Counted from the first letter of the stretch, positions 51,178 to 62,059 are shown. The stretch is DNA of 64,000 nt from Phytophthora colocasiae (GCA_018806915.1 JAGKQI010000049.1:1550001-1614000); one strand, 5' to 3'. Translations and numbers: made by a program. Notes: generated by a model not told the origin, from the sequence alone.

Positions 51178-53100
51178 TCACACTTCTTCGATTCCTCGCT
51201 TCCTTGTGATGTTTGACGGGTTGTTCTCTTTCACAAGACTGTTGCCTTCTACCACTGGTTCGTCAAACTCCAGTCCGTCCAGCTCTGAGAATTCGTGCAG
51301 AGTATCATCAACACCGGCCTCCATCACCTTGCTGTTGGATTCTCGCGCGTTGCCGCTGGGGCTTACGCTATGAAGTCGCATGTCAGTGATAGTTGACAGG
51401 CGAGTTTCAATAGCAGGCAAAGAGGATCCTTTTGGTGTCATGAGTGAGCCTTCGAATATCTCATTGGAACTTTCCGTCACTTTGGCGCCATTTTCCGTGC
51501 TCAGCTCAGTATACTCCGGGCACTTATACTTGACCTCTGCACTGTTGACTGCAGGGCTGTTTCCAACTGCTGCCAGTCCATTCATCAATTGCGTCGGCGT
51601 ATTTTCACGAGAACCGGTGCCAGCATACCCAATCGCAGGACTCTTAGCTTCCATATCTGCAAATGACCCACTGATTGATTGCCGTGGAGTGTCTCCCTGA
51701 CTGAAGATTGAGTTCGAAGGAGACCACCCAGAAAATTGATTTTGTGTTCCATGGCCAGTCGTGCTATCCCGCAACGACGGTATTCCAGGAGCGTAAGTAG
51801 CAGCACTGCTAGTCGCCGCTGGAAGCGATCCTGAAGTCACCGCTGCTTGGGATGCCTCCACATATGACGACTGGACTTTCCGTACGATTGGAACCACGGT
51901 CATTTGAATGAAGCGCTCGATAGAGGTTAGCACATTGAATTTTCGTGGCTGTGTGCTTGTAGGCAGCTCGTCGAGAATGTCAATCACTAAGCCAATATTG
52001 CTCATCACAGACTGAGCCTTCAGGCTGTAAATCGTATTGGGAGGAGCCGCGTTGTGGGCCAGTGCTCGCTTAGCAATGCGCAACTGCTCAGCGTATGTAG
52101 TTCTCAACATTCGGACTTTATCCCAGTACACTTGCGCATTTTCGCCCCAGTTCATACCATTGCCACCAGTGTGCGAAAAAGCAGGACTGCTTTCGTTGGA
52201 CTGGTGCATGTAGGAGTAAGGCGGCATCTGTTGTTGCATATTCCGAGCGTTGCTGCGTTCCCGAGCTCGCTGCATTTCAGCCTCTGCAGAGATGGTTGAG
52301 TTATTAAAACTGTTCCCGCTAACCATCGGTGAGTTGTACGGAGAACTGAACCCGGGACTGCCCATATTCATTGTGCCAGTTTGTAGAGCTGCAACCTGGT
52401 TCTCGAGTTGCTTTGCCTTTTGCTGCCACTGGGCCAGAGCTCCCCTTTGATTCCACAGTAGTTCGATCAGCACGTGCTTTTCGAGGTGCTGGATTTGAGC
52501 CGAAAATTCCTGCAAATTTGACACTCGAGGTGAGGGTCTCATCGGCCCAGACTGACTCGTATACGGCGACTGCGCTTGGTAATTGTTCAGCTGGTGTACT
52601 TCCATCATATTCCGTGGGATGCCTTGTCCTGCTGCTACCTCTCCAACGTTACTTTGAATCGAGAAACTCTGGCTTGTTGGTGTCATTGTAGACGTCGGAT
52701 AATACTGGTTCCTGGCTTGTTGACTGTTTTGCATGCTCATAGCTCGATACGGTGTGCTTTGATGCTGCTGCATGCTCTTGGCTGCGTATCCTTGGTTCTG
52801 ATTGCCCATCAGTGACTGGAATGTGGCATCTCCATTCATCGATTGCCGTGGGGTGGAATTTGTGTTAATACCATTCGCTTGCTCCTGCTCCTGCGCCTTT
52901 GCAAGTGCTTGAGCGTACTCAAAGCTTCGAGACTGCGAGATCTGATGCTGAGAGTATCCTCCTTGCATCTCTGCTGATACCGTCGACTGTGTAGGAGTGC
53001 CACTTTGCGTATTGCCAAAACGTTGAGCATTGCTTGTATACGCAGATGCATTCGCTTGCTCCATTTCAAACTGCATGAGTTTGTGGATCTCCTGGTCCAT
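51178..53100 (-). CDS. Gln/Asn/Ser-rich protein, possibly Mediator subunit 15
   Basis: Predicted 640-aa protein rich in Gln, Asn, Ser and Met, as in transcriptional coactivators. A helical coiled-coil piece (about residues 200-240, FSAQIQHLEKHVLIELLWNQ) and a conserved-looking helical block (about 320-415, YWDKVRMLRTTYAEQLRIAK ... SIERFIQMTVVPIVRKV) interrupt the low-complexity sequence. The second block resembles the pattern in MED15/Gal11 proteins (Y-x-x-K-x-x-x-L-x-x-x-Y-x-x-x-L), but this is weak and by eye. The C-terminus is acidic. Expected location is the nucleus. No DNA-binding domain was recognised, and other coactivator scaffolds remain possible. Confidence 0.55.
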   Translation of the reverse strand: MDQEIHKLMQFEMEQANASAYTSNAQRFGNTQSGTPTQSTVSAEMQGGYSQHQISQSRSFEYAQALAKAQEQEQANGINTNSTPRQSMNGDATFQSLMGNQNQGYAAKSMQQHQSTPYRAMSMQNSQQARNQYYPTSTMTPTSQSFSIQSNVGEVAAGQGIPRNMMEVHQLNNYQAQSPYTSQSGPMRPSPRVSNLQEFSAQIQHLEKHVLIELLWNQRGALAQWQQKAKQLENQVAALQTGTMNMGSPGFSSPYNSPMVSGNSFNNSTISAEAEMQRARERSNARNMQQQMPPYSYMHQSNESSPAFSHTGGNGMNWGENAQVYWDKVRMLRTTYAEQLRIAKRALAHNAAPPNTIYSLKAQSVMSNIGLVIDILDELPTSTQPRKFNVLTSIERFIQMTVVPIVRKVQSSYVEASQAAVTSGSLPAATSSAATYAPGIPSLRDSTTGHGTQNQFSGWSPSNSIFSQGDTPRQSISGSFADMEAKSPAIGYAGTGSRENTPTQLMNGLAAVGNSPAVNSAEVKYKCPEYTELSTENGAKVTESSNEIFEGSLMTPKGSSLPAIETRLSTITDMRLHSVSPSGNARESNSKVMEAGVDDTLHEFSELDGLEFDEPVVEGNSLVKENNPSNITRKRGIEEV

Positions 53101-53363
53101 CGCCGTGACGTATTGGTTCTACAGTTACCATAGAGTAGCAACGACAAAACACTTTGTCAATAAAATATTCTACAATAGAAGATACTGTCCACCACCCACT
53201 TTTGTCGTCGCCTTTTGACACGCTTCCATCTCCACGTTCGTCGCCAATTGCCGCAATACCGTGTCGTCCTCATTCATATGTGTACTCTGCAGCTGACGAT
53301 AACTACAACATAAAATCAATCAGTATTCTAAAAAAAATCTACAACACAAGTACTAAAAATCTC

Positions 53364-53756
53364 TTACACTCTCTGTAAATATGTTCGTCGGAGCTGTGTA
53401 TCTTGAGCAAGAGGCAGTTGCTCCTCTTTAGCAGTTTCTTGTCTACCAGGCTCGGTTTTCTCAACGATCATTCCTTCTTGGCTCTTCTGTTCCTTCTGTC
53501 CTTCCTCTTTAACCAACGCGGCAGTACCAACTTCCGTCTCATCTCCAGATACCTCCGTCTTCTTCTCCACTTGGTTCTTCTCCTGTTTCTTCTCTTCTTG
53601 AAGTATCTTTCGGACGTTCCGAGGACTCGCGCGACGTCTCGGAGTCGGCGCTTTCTTCTCCGCCACCGCATTCTTCTTGGCTCTGGACCGCGGCGTCATC
53701 TTCATTGAGCGTGAGCTGGGCTTCTTTACCGCGTCGATGGCTGGAGGTGACGCCAT
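53364..53756 (-). CDS. Small Lys/Glu-rich basic protein, unknown
   Basis: Predicted 130-aa protein starting MASPPAID. The first 60 residues are strongly basic with Ser/Thr-Pro sites (KKPSSRSMKMTPRSRAKK), like nuclear DNA- or RNA-binding tails; the rest is Lys/Glu/Gln-rich and disordered. No domain recognised. The last codons may instead be spliced: a gtgtaag donor at about 53370 and a ttgtag acceptor about 67 nt on would replace the final residues with a different short end. A second frame over the same bases is also open, so the coding choice rests on the ATG context and basic composition. Confidence 0.45.
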   Translation of the reverse strand: MASPPAIDAVKKPSSRSMKMTPRSRAKKNAVAEKKAPTPRRRASPRNVRKILQEEKKQEKNQVEKKTEVSGDETEVGTAALVKEEGQKEQKSQEGMIVEKTEPGRQETAKEEQLPLAQDTQLRRTYLQRV

Positions 53757-53994
53757 TATGGCCTTTCCGATCTGGGTGCACTTGACCTTTGGGTGTCTGC
53801 AATGAAATTAACCAATCAGAACACGACAGAGTGATGGTCTTGAAGGCAAAGTGATCAAAAGAATTCACTTGATACAGTACCTGTAGAGTTCCACAACCAT
53901 TCATTTCAATACATGTACCACAAGGTAGACACTACTTTGCATGGTTTGGCGAGAAAGAAATTCTGAGATTTGCTATAATGTGGCACGATCTGAA

Positions 53995-56900
53995 TCACGA
54001 TGACGAATGGACCATTCGTTGTTGCAACTGTGCAAGACGTTGTTGTAGTTCGTCGCGTACGTGCAGTTGATCCACTCGCTTGGCCTCCAGCTTCGGCTGT
54101 GGTAACGTCTTGGTCGTGAGATGGATATCTTTGCCAAAAGTAAGTACTGATTTTCCCTCCATGTCTTTGGCCTTGTAGAACCGATGGGCGAACACCACAA
54201 GTCGTCTCAGTCTTGGAAGAGCGTTCAGTACAAATGCTTGCAGCTCGTTCTGGTAATATTCCTGTTCGCGTTCTGCCTTGCTGGTTGCGAAACATTTGTT
54301 TGCAGCTCGTCCTGAAAAATACGTCAATTCCTCGACGTAGTTGCTCACAATATCCTCAAAGCGACGGCGTTGGCCTTCAGTGCAGACGAGCAGCTCCCAC
54401 GCGACATCATTCTCTAGAAACAGCTCGGCTTGAGCGGATCCGTCGTCGATAATACAACGCACCGTAGTCCCCATGTACGTTCGTGTCCTGAATGCCGAGT
54501 CGGAAGGTGCTAGATGCTGCCACCCCCACGCGCAGCTTCGAGAATACTGCGACTCAAGTTGAGAATCCACATGCTTCCATACACCTCGACGCTTGTTCAG
54601 TTCCAAGGCCTGATGACACAATCCACACTTCCGTTTGATCACGACGTAGCTGATGTGCATCACTCCAACCACATACCGATGGATCATTCGGTCAATACAC
54701 GAACCATCGTAGAGTTCGTTCAGAAACGCAGTAGGCATGGAGCTGTAGAGCTCTCCATCGCATAGTATATGCGAGTAAAACCCTTCAGGAATGAGTCGCG
54801 CTGCAGTAAAATGACTCCAATTCAGGTACACCTTGTAACTGGACCGAGCGATGAAGCCCTGAAGTTTAGAGAACTCCACGACACGATTCAATTGCAGGGA
54901 CCCTAACAGGCCAAAGCGCGACGCATCCACGCGGATTTCAACGATATCCAAATGCTGCAGGTCGCGGATGTAAAGGATGCAAGCTAATCGCTGACCGGGG
55001 GTCTCTGTGCTCTGGGGAATTTCCCGAGTACGCTTCACTCCAACCATTGCTGTCTGCTGTCGTGCGTTGGATCGCCAGTAGTATTTCTTCATCACAATTA
55101 CGCCAACAACTGATATGAGGTGAGCCTTGTGCAGATCTGGAATTAAGGTGTTCGTAACAGGGTCTTCATCGTCCATGCCGTTGTCAGTAGACTGCAGAGT
55201 GAGTGGATGATGGAGTAAATTAACCACTTGAGACACTTTTTCTGATCGTTGCAAAAGCCACTTGACAATGCTCATCAGCAGAGCTTTGTCCTTTGTTACT
55301 TCAATAGGCGAAAGTGCTACAAGCGGATCAAGACCCCATGAACTCACTTTCGACCGATCCACAAGTATACCACTCACGTCTTGACCACTTTCCTTGCATA
55401 CATCATGCGCCTTACACACCTCCACTTTGCCATTTTCCAATTGAATCTGATGAATCGAATCCTCCACTCGAAAGACTCGAAGTGGGCGCTCCTTTATGAT
55501 AAATCCTTTGCCGTGTTGATTGAGAAACTTGTTGAGGGACTCAAAGCATAAGGTGCTACTGCCAGCTACCGTGATTTTTTCCCAGTAAGAAATCGACGCT
55601 TCGACTACTCGATCTTCGACGCTATAACGAGAAGAAGGACGTGTTCCATCGTCCTTGATGTATTCGGTTGCTTTCATTCGATAGAAACCCCCTTTTTGAA
55701 GATACCAACTCGTAGACTGTGTGTTCACCAGGATATCAGTGGTGTGTACAGCAGTCAGTGGATCATTTTGAAGCTCGTGGCGAACTGGCCACACGATGGC
55801 GTGAACAACACGATACTCTGGTAGGATCCCAGCCATCAGTTTGCTGGAACTTGGTAGAGCATCAATGTGTGTCACCAAAGCTACTATTTCTTGCTCCTTC
55901 TGTGCTTTAGACGCCTCCTTTTCTTCTGGGGATAAACTGATGATATCTTCGCTCATAGAGATGTAATCCACACTGCCCATCGAGCAGCTAATACCATATA
56001 CCAGTGGCAATACTTCATTAGGCTGAAGGTCGCTAGCTTGGTTGTAATCCTCGATAGTAAACTCAAAATTCCGAAATAAATAAACTCCACGCTCATCAGT
56101 AAGATTCACACCCCTCTCACCGCTCTTCAAACATAAAGAAATTGCCCCCGTACGGTCGTAAACCTCTAAATCTCCGCAGTCGATATTCCCTCTGATGTTT
56201 CCCAGCAGAATACACCAATTCAGATCGTCGGCTGAAAGAATTGTACGAAGTGCTCCTCCAGACGCGTTGGTGTCATCAGACCTTTCTTCATCTAACTTTG
56301 CCTTGCCAAATGCCTGCAGCTCACGGACTGTAAGTACTCTACTGTACGTCAGAAGTTTTTCATGTGAAGGGATTTGTACAGTAATACAGTTGCTTGGCTT
56401 CTCGGAGTGGCATTTCAAAAACAGAGCTCCAAGCGTAAAGGATGTTTGATCATGGCCTTTGACCAGTGAGATATTGAGTTTCTTCGCCACGAAAGAAGTT
56501 GCTTTCCGTCGTGCTTGTGAAAATGATAATCCAGTCATTGTAGACCTCGTTTGCCCCTCTCCTCCAAAGAAAAACTTTGCATCCAGCAATTCCAGAACCT
56601 CCAAAAGCCACATGGATAAAACCATCGATTGATGGTGGAAATTACCCAAACTCAACCACTTCTTGTGCGCTCTACCTCGATGAGAACGAGTTCCCATCGT
56701 GATACAAAAACCACTCGGGTCCCCGTAGCTGCTAATCGTGAAATGACTCCGAGGACACAGCCCTAACACGAGTTTTCCGCCTACTGGAGTTGGCCAGCGG
56801 AGGATATGGGCATTACTGACTTTCACGGTAGCTCCGTTGCGAAGACGGATCAACTCATGAGTATACGGGAAATGAAATAGACAAATTATCACCCGCGTTT

Positions 56901-58323
56901 TATCAGGCCCCTCGAGCTCAATGCACTCGTCCCAAAGGATCCGAGAGACTTGGCCTTCGTAATCCAGAAGCTTTCCTGTGCACTGAGGAGAAATCTTCGA
57001 GTACGAGGTAAACGAATCTTTGATCCATTGCATTGCATGCTCTGGCGATGGGTTGGGTACGTTCCACAGCAATATCGATGTCTTCGGGGGATCTGCTCCA
57101 GGGTCTTTTCGTTGTTTTCCAAGTGTAATTTGCAGCAAAAACATTTCACATTCTCGTGAAAGCACCTTAACCAGATCTGTCAGGAGTATGATCTTCCCTG
57201 GTCGAATAAATAGGTTCCAGTGCATGCTGTCGACGCCAGTAAACATCACATTAGCAACACTTTGCGTTGAAGACCCGCGGTTCAGATGACACTCGATTTC
57301 CACGAAGAAATGGCTACTCGCGCGGTCTTTTTGACGTGAGATAGGGCTCACGCTCGTCACCCGACCAAAAACTGCGTGAACTCGCCTCTTCTTTCTGTTC
57401 TGCATTGATGTTTGCACGGCATTTGCTTCGTTTAACACTACTCCACTGGCTTCACTTGACCGCGGGCGTGCTGCAATTGCCCATCTATCCATTCCGGTGT
57501 ACATTGGCGGGTCTTTTGTCGGGTAGTTGGCATTTAGCACTTGTATCACCTTTTCCTGCGTCCAATCCGCATAAAGATCGTTCACCGGTTGTAATTGTAC
57601 TGGGTTTTCATCAAGCACTTCAAGAAACATTGAACTTGTCGTTCGTACACCGCCGAACGCCTTGTCCACTAGCACCCAGCGCTTCACCAAAACCAATTGA
57701 TCCACCACTTGCGGACTTGGGTCCAACAAGAAACTAGGAAGTCTAGAATTGGCGTCACATAGTTCTAAAACGTCACAAGTGCCCAGATCTTCTCCAAAAC
57801 GGAGAAATCCTGTGATCCACACGTGAGTTGACGAGTACGTCACAGCGTCAGCACTAGGGGCGTGTTCTGTCTCCGATGCTGTAGGTTGAGAGATCGCCCG
57901 GCGCTGGTCAACACTACCAACTGCATATCTAGTAATACCATATTGTCGAAGGAATTCTAGAGGGTTTGAAGCTGCTACAGAAGCCTGCAACACGCGCAAT
58001 AGTTTTCCAATATTCCAAATTTGCAGTAGAGGAGGTTGTTGGACACTTGCAGCACGCTGTTCGTCTTCCCTAGAAGACGTCGTGCAACTTGTGAGCAGCT
58101 AACGGGTTGGCAATAATGTAGAGAGAAGACTGACGACGTACCAAGCTTGTTGCTCCTGTCGCAGCCGTTGCTTCACGCTCTTCTTGTCGATGTGTGGAGG
58201 CTGCCGCATTTTGGTGCAGATTGGTGTTTCAAACAAGTGGTTTGGTGTTTTAAACATGGTGTTAAGGAAGCGGTGAATCGAATGACGTTCAATAACGTTG
58301 GTGTGCATTTGTGACGACAACAT
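53995..58323 (-). CDS. CTC1-like OB-fold protein (CST complex), two exons
   Basis: Predicted 1424-aa protein. The large open exon has no ATG at its beginning. A first exon (58323-58142, ATG at 58323) splices across a 54-nt intron (gtacgtcg..cacaag) into 58087-53995 with phases that fit exactly. The sequence has the look of several OB folds. The C-terminal part is most telling: a Cys pair KCGLC after VVIKR, a later RTYMGTTVRCIIDDGSAQAEL strand set and a helical end. This is how the last OB folds of CTC1 and RPA70 with zinc ribbon are built. CTC1 with STN1 and TEN1 binds single-stranded telomere ends and recruits DNA polymerase alpha. The CTC1 call is by fold pattern, length (animal CTC1 about 1217 aa) and lack of a better fit. 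Confidence 0.6.
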
Positions 58324-58380
58324 CGAAGGGACTTCACGGTCCGGAAGCTCTTAAACATACCTGGGCAATGTCAGTCCTAA

Positions 58381-59620
58381 CTACTTCTTTTTCCCACCTG
58401 TCAGAATCCAACCTGTAGCGGCGGCATCATACGTTGCCTTCCGAACGAGCGGTGTTCTGGGTCCATCAGGTTGGTAGAATAGCAGGGGTGCTGACGCTTT
58501 GATCGGCGAGTACGTGTCGACAAAGTCCCAAACAGTCACCCCAGCGCATCTGACGAGCCTCTTGCAAGATGAGACAACATTGGTAATGATGCCGACCTGT
58601 TGCTGCTGCTCACTGACGGTAGGATTAGCCATGCTCGTCTTCACGTCGAGCTCGGTTATTGCTACGTCCATGTGCTTCACCGTAAAACGGCGCAAGTTTT
58701 CGATTATTTTCGCGCCCGCAACGCTGTCGTTGTTGGTATAGTGCGACTGGAAGCCGATACCTTCGATCCAATGTTTGTCGCTTCGCAGATCCGTAACCAT
58801 TTTCAGCACTGCGTCGGACTTGTTGTTGACAACGTTAATGTTGAAGTCGCTGTAGTACAGTCTAGCTTGCAAGCTTAGATTCGCCTTCACGATGTTGGAA
58901 GTCGTAACTGCAGCCGTGATGTATTCCTTGCCCGTCTTCTTGTACCAGAAAGACTCCCGATAGGAGCCATCTTCTTCAATTACATCTTTGATGACGTCCC
59001 AGGCCGTACACGAATTTCCGAAGTGTGTCATGAGCTTGGTAATGTGGTTCGACATCGCTTTCAGTAACTCTGCTTTCTCCAGAATCTGCACCCATTCCGG
59101 AACTTGCTTGTGCTACGAAAACAAACGATATACATGTAAGCCAGTTAATTGGAACTTATACATCAGTACTAAACAAGGCTCGACTTACCCAAACAAGGGC
59201 TTGACAGCGTACTCGGGATCCTGTTTTGTTGGCAAAAGCAACAATTTTGTCGGCATCGTCAAACGTAAAGACACCTTGCTTTGGCTCCGTTGATTCCCAC
59301 TATCCGGCGTACACGAAACTAATTAGCACGATATTTGACTAAGGCATGAGTCATTCTGAACGCACCGTCATGGCGTTGGCTGGGGTGATCATTCCGAAGT
59401 CCTTGGTATTGTTAAGCTCGTTAACGTAATAGGGGTCACCCAACTGCTTGACGTCGGTGGCTGTGCCCATGTATTTACCTCCCCTCTCCTGGTATTGTAC
59501 CTTGGCGAGATCGTTTAGACCTTGTGGATCGGTGTACATTGATTCGACCATGACTCGAGGATCGGCATTGGCGATGACTAGCAAGCTAGCATTGAGCACC
59601 AGTGCGATAAAAACATTCAT
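58381..59620 (-). CDS. Secreted GH10 xylanase-like protein with altered acid/base site
   Basis: Predicted 365-aa secreted protein from exons 59620-59366, 59299-59189 and 59112-58381 (introns 66 and 76 nt, phases fit). Residues 1-19 form a signal peptide ending ANA. Family 10 landmarks are present: WESTEP.QG.F.F.DAD, ALVWHKQVPEWV, GIGFQSHY and the nucleophile box ITELDVK. At the acid/base position, where the family has WDVVNE, this protein reads WDVIKD: the invariant Asn and Glu are Lys and Asp. Normal GH10 enzymes cut xylan in plant cell walls. This one is predicted to be weak or inactive on xylan. The start is backed by an Inr+FPR promoter (59651-59670). Confidence 0.88.
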
Positions 59621-59650
59621 TCTTTCGTGCCGAAAGTGTGCACGACGCAC

Positions 59651-59670
59651 CGAAAAGTGGAGAATGCCAG
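59651..59670 (-). promoter_or_regulatory. Inr+FPR core promoter of the GH10 gene
   Basis: The minus strand reads CTGGCATTCTCCACTTTTCG, a close Inr+FPR match about 45 bp before the ATG at 59620. Confidence 0.65.
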
Positions 59671-60304
59671 CGCAACAACGAGGGCTCCGTGCCGGCAGGA
59701 TTAGTACTGTAAGGACAGGCGATTACGAGTAAAACTTTTCCAGCACTGGTTACATCAAGCACTGAATGCTTACGATACTGTATGATGTTGTAAGGCTTAT
59801 CGCATCATACAAATTTGCACTATCCCGGATAATACGTAAGATGCATGCACTGCACATGCAGTAATGCCGCATGGTCCGAGGGCAGGATAATGACGCATGG
59901 GTCAAAGCCAGGATACTGCTCAATGAGGACCTCGCAGCGCATGGGTCTTCGTGTATATGCGTCAAGGAGTGTCGACAATGCTGACACCAAGGCACACAAC
60001 TTTAATCGCCACTCGTTCCAGAGTGAGACATAGCGCAAAATAGTCGTTACTGCCCTTTAGCAAGGTGGCATGAACCACTGGAACAAGTGAAATGACAACA
60101 GTGTAGCAGGCTCGACAGCGACGTGCCATACATGTAGCTTTCGGAGCGCATTCTGTACTTCCCAGTGCTTTGGCATGTTTTCATCACGACGAAAGTTCTC
60201 TTCAACTCCGCAGCGTCGATTTACAAACCATAATACCGACTCAGCAGTGCGCATGTACATTGTATCAAGAATTGTCCTAAAAAGACCATTTATTGAATTC
60301 ACTT
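59671..60304. other. Intergenic, no gene recognised
   Basis: Between the GH10 promoter and the 3' end of the small membrane protein gene. It has one TACATGTA octamer (60129-60136). Open frames here show no motif. Confidence 0.45.
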
Positions 60305-60472
60305 CTACTTCTCCACACGTTCGTGCAGTGGCAGTTTCTGCGTTGTCGTCTTCAGCGATGCTTGGTTCTCCTGGTAGCGGTTGTACACGATGCCGCACGT
60401 GAAGATAGCCTGCGTCGTCAGCAGGATGTTCCACCGCTGGGCGTACAAGTAGCCTTTCAGTCCACTCGCCAT
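60305..60472 (-). CDS. 55-aa single-helix membrane protein
   Basis: Predicted 55-aa protein beginning MASGLKGYLYAQRWN. One hydrophobic helix (about residues 15-33, ILLTTQAIFTCGIVYN) is followed by a polar basic tail. Size and layout are those of small inner-mitochondrial-membrane or complex-accessory subunits, but no family was recognised. The ATG at 60472 was chosen because the frame above it opens only with TTG. It shares a 90-bp divergent promoter with the DUF4604-like gene. The short length makes it less certain than its neighbours. Confidence 0.5.
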   Translation of the reverse strand: MASGLKGYLYAQRWNILLTTQAIFTCGIVYNRYQENQASLKTTTQKLPLHERVEK

Positions 60473-60562
60473 TGTTGTGTTGATTGTGACTGGTGACGAC
60501 AAAAATTAACACTGCTATTCGAATAATTATGATAGGAATTAGCATTCTATTGTTAAAATCAC

Positions 60563-61015
60563 ATGGACGACGACTGGCGCGAGGATGGCAGTCTGCGGGG
60601 CTTGAACGCCACTGGAGGAGGCAAGGGGAAGGCCCGGGGCAAAGGCAAAGGGCCACAGTTCACGCGTGTGATCCCTAAATTCCTGCAGAAATACCACCAG
60701 CCTCCAGCGATTCAAGCCAAGTTTGCAACGCTGCCAAAACCTGGAGAAGAAGAGGATGAAGGACTGGATGAAGTGCAACAGGCGGCAATAGACGAGTATT
60801 TGGCCAATAAAAAGGAGAAAGACGAAGAGAAGAAGAAGACTGATGGATCGGATGAAGAAGAAAGCAAGGATAACAAGAAGAAAGGAGCACAAAACGTTGT
60901 GCAAATCGGTACAGTTAAAGATGCCGACACTACAAAGAAGAAGAAGCGCAAACGCTCGGAGCGACCAACACTCAGCAACAAGAAGCTGCTTTCATTCTCA
61001 ATGGACGATGAATGA
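60563..61015 (+). CDS. DUF4604 / KIAA1143-like protein
   Basis: Predicted 150-aa highly charged protein. A Gly/Lys-rich start leads to QFTRVIPKFLQKY; the middle is acidic (EEEDEGLDEVQQAAIDEYLA); a Lys-rich stretch follows, and the protein ends NKKLLSFSMDDE. The phenylalanine-leucine motif near the start and the final K-LLSF-acidic end are the marks of the DUF4604 family (human KIAA1143), a conserved eukaryotic protein of unknown function. The stop is only 5 bp from the stop of the convergent gene at 61021, so the 3' untranslated regions must overlap. Confidence 0.65.
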   Translation: MDDDWREDGSLRGLNATGGGKGKARGKGKGPQFTRVIPKFLQKYHQPPAIQAKFATLPKPGEEEDEGLDEVQQAAIDEYLANKKEKDEEKKKTDGSDEEESKDNKKKGAQNVVQIGTVKDADTTKKKKRKRSERPTLSNKKLLSFSMDDE

Positions 61016-61020
61016 AAACA

Positions 61021-61915
61021 TCAGTGGATTAAACTGTTAGAAGCAGGCACTGTGATCACTCGAGTGGAAGACGCCTCTATGGTCTGCTGGACTGGGACTT
61101 GGACTGCAGCTTCAGGTTCATCGGTCTCCAGTACAAGCAAAGCGTTGGTGAGGTTGAACGCTACGAAGAAGACGACCGCCAGTGCCAAAGTTGATGGATA
61201 CGCGTAGTGGATGTCCAATACTCTAAAGGCGTGCATCAGGAATATCGCCTGGACAGTACCTGCAGCTGAGTACGTGATGAGTACGGTGCGTTGCTGCCAG
61301 CGTGTGAGCTTTATTGGGCCGAGCCACATGGCGATGACAGCGTATCCAATCGACACGAATGCTACAAACTGTAAAGAATCTGTCAGTTTAAAGGTTGTTT
61401 TGGGGGATATGATGTACGTACGGCTTGCATTGCGCTGAGATTTTGTGTTACGCCAGCCTTGAAGACTGGATCACGATCGCATTGTACCAGGATTTCATTC
61501 AGCCAGCTACCGTCGAGAAATTCAATCCATCGAAGAGGCCACACAGTGCTTTGATCATCCTGAAAGCAACAAAGTAAGTAGTTAGCTGTGGTAGCGTTAC
61601 CCTCAAACTACAATGGCAACTTACGATAGAAGTTTTGCTGGTTAGTCAGAATTGTTTCTCGACAAGTATCGACTGAGCCTAACAGATACAAGTGAGAATG
61701 AGAAACAATGCACATGGATACTGCTTTGAGATAGCCATCTCTACCTTGCTCCAGTATGTGGCATACTCCGGCTGGGTGTCGGTGAGCTCCATTACTGCAT
61801 CACCTCTGGTATCGATCACAACTTCTCGCATTCCATTAGCTTCACCAGCCACCAGTCCAGCACAGAAGCATGTTTGTACTAGCACGGCAACGGTGACAGC
61901 AACGGAGCACTTCAT
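61021..61915 (-). CDS. Secreted/multi-pass membrane protein, unknown
   Basis: Spliced gene with ATG at 61915. Exon 1 (61915-61745) encodes a signal peptide (VAVTVAVLVQTCFCAGLVAG) and a short luminal part. A later exon (about 61559-61423) encodes STVWPLRWIEFLDGSWL. The last exon (about 61371-61021) encodes three hydrophobic segments (FVAFVSIGYAVIAMWLG, a segment around YSAAGTVQAIFLMHAF, LALAVVFFVAFNLTNALLVL) and a polar tail. The small second exon is unclear: with the strong gtaagt donor it would contain an in-frame TGA, and a weaker donor (gtcgag, about 61663) avoids it. I do not recognise the family. No catalytic motif was seen. Confidence 0.55.
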
Positions 61916-62059
61916 GGTAACGTTTCTTGGTTTGAGGTCACTCGCAACGGATAAATTCGTGCCGGAAAAGGAAACGCATGCCAAAGATATGAAGAAGTTC
62001 ATCTATAGTAGGTAAGCAAATACAATTGCGGCGAAGTTTCTGCCACTTTAAGCAACATG

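Noticed and set aside
53539..53904. Alternative reading of the Lys/Glu-rich gene in another frame, with a small first exon at 53904
   Set aside because: Splicing would be possible, but the composition looks like a frame shadow; kept as a caveat only.
60057..60656. 199-codon minus-strand open frame
   Set aside because: It runs antisense through the DUF4604-like gene and across the small membrane protein gene, and has no motif.
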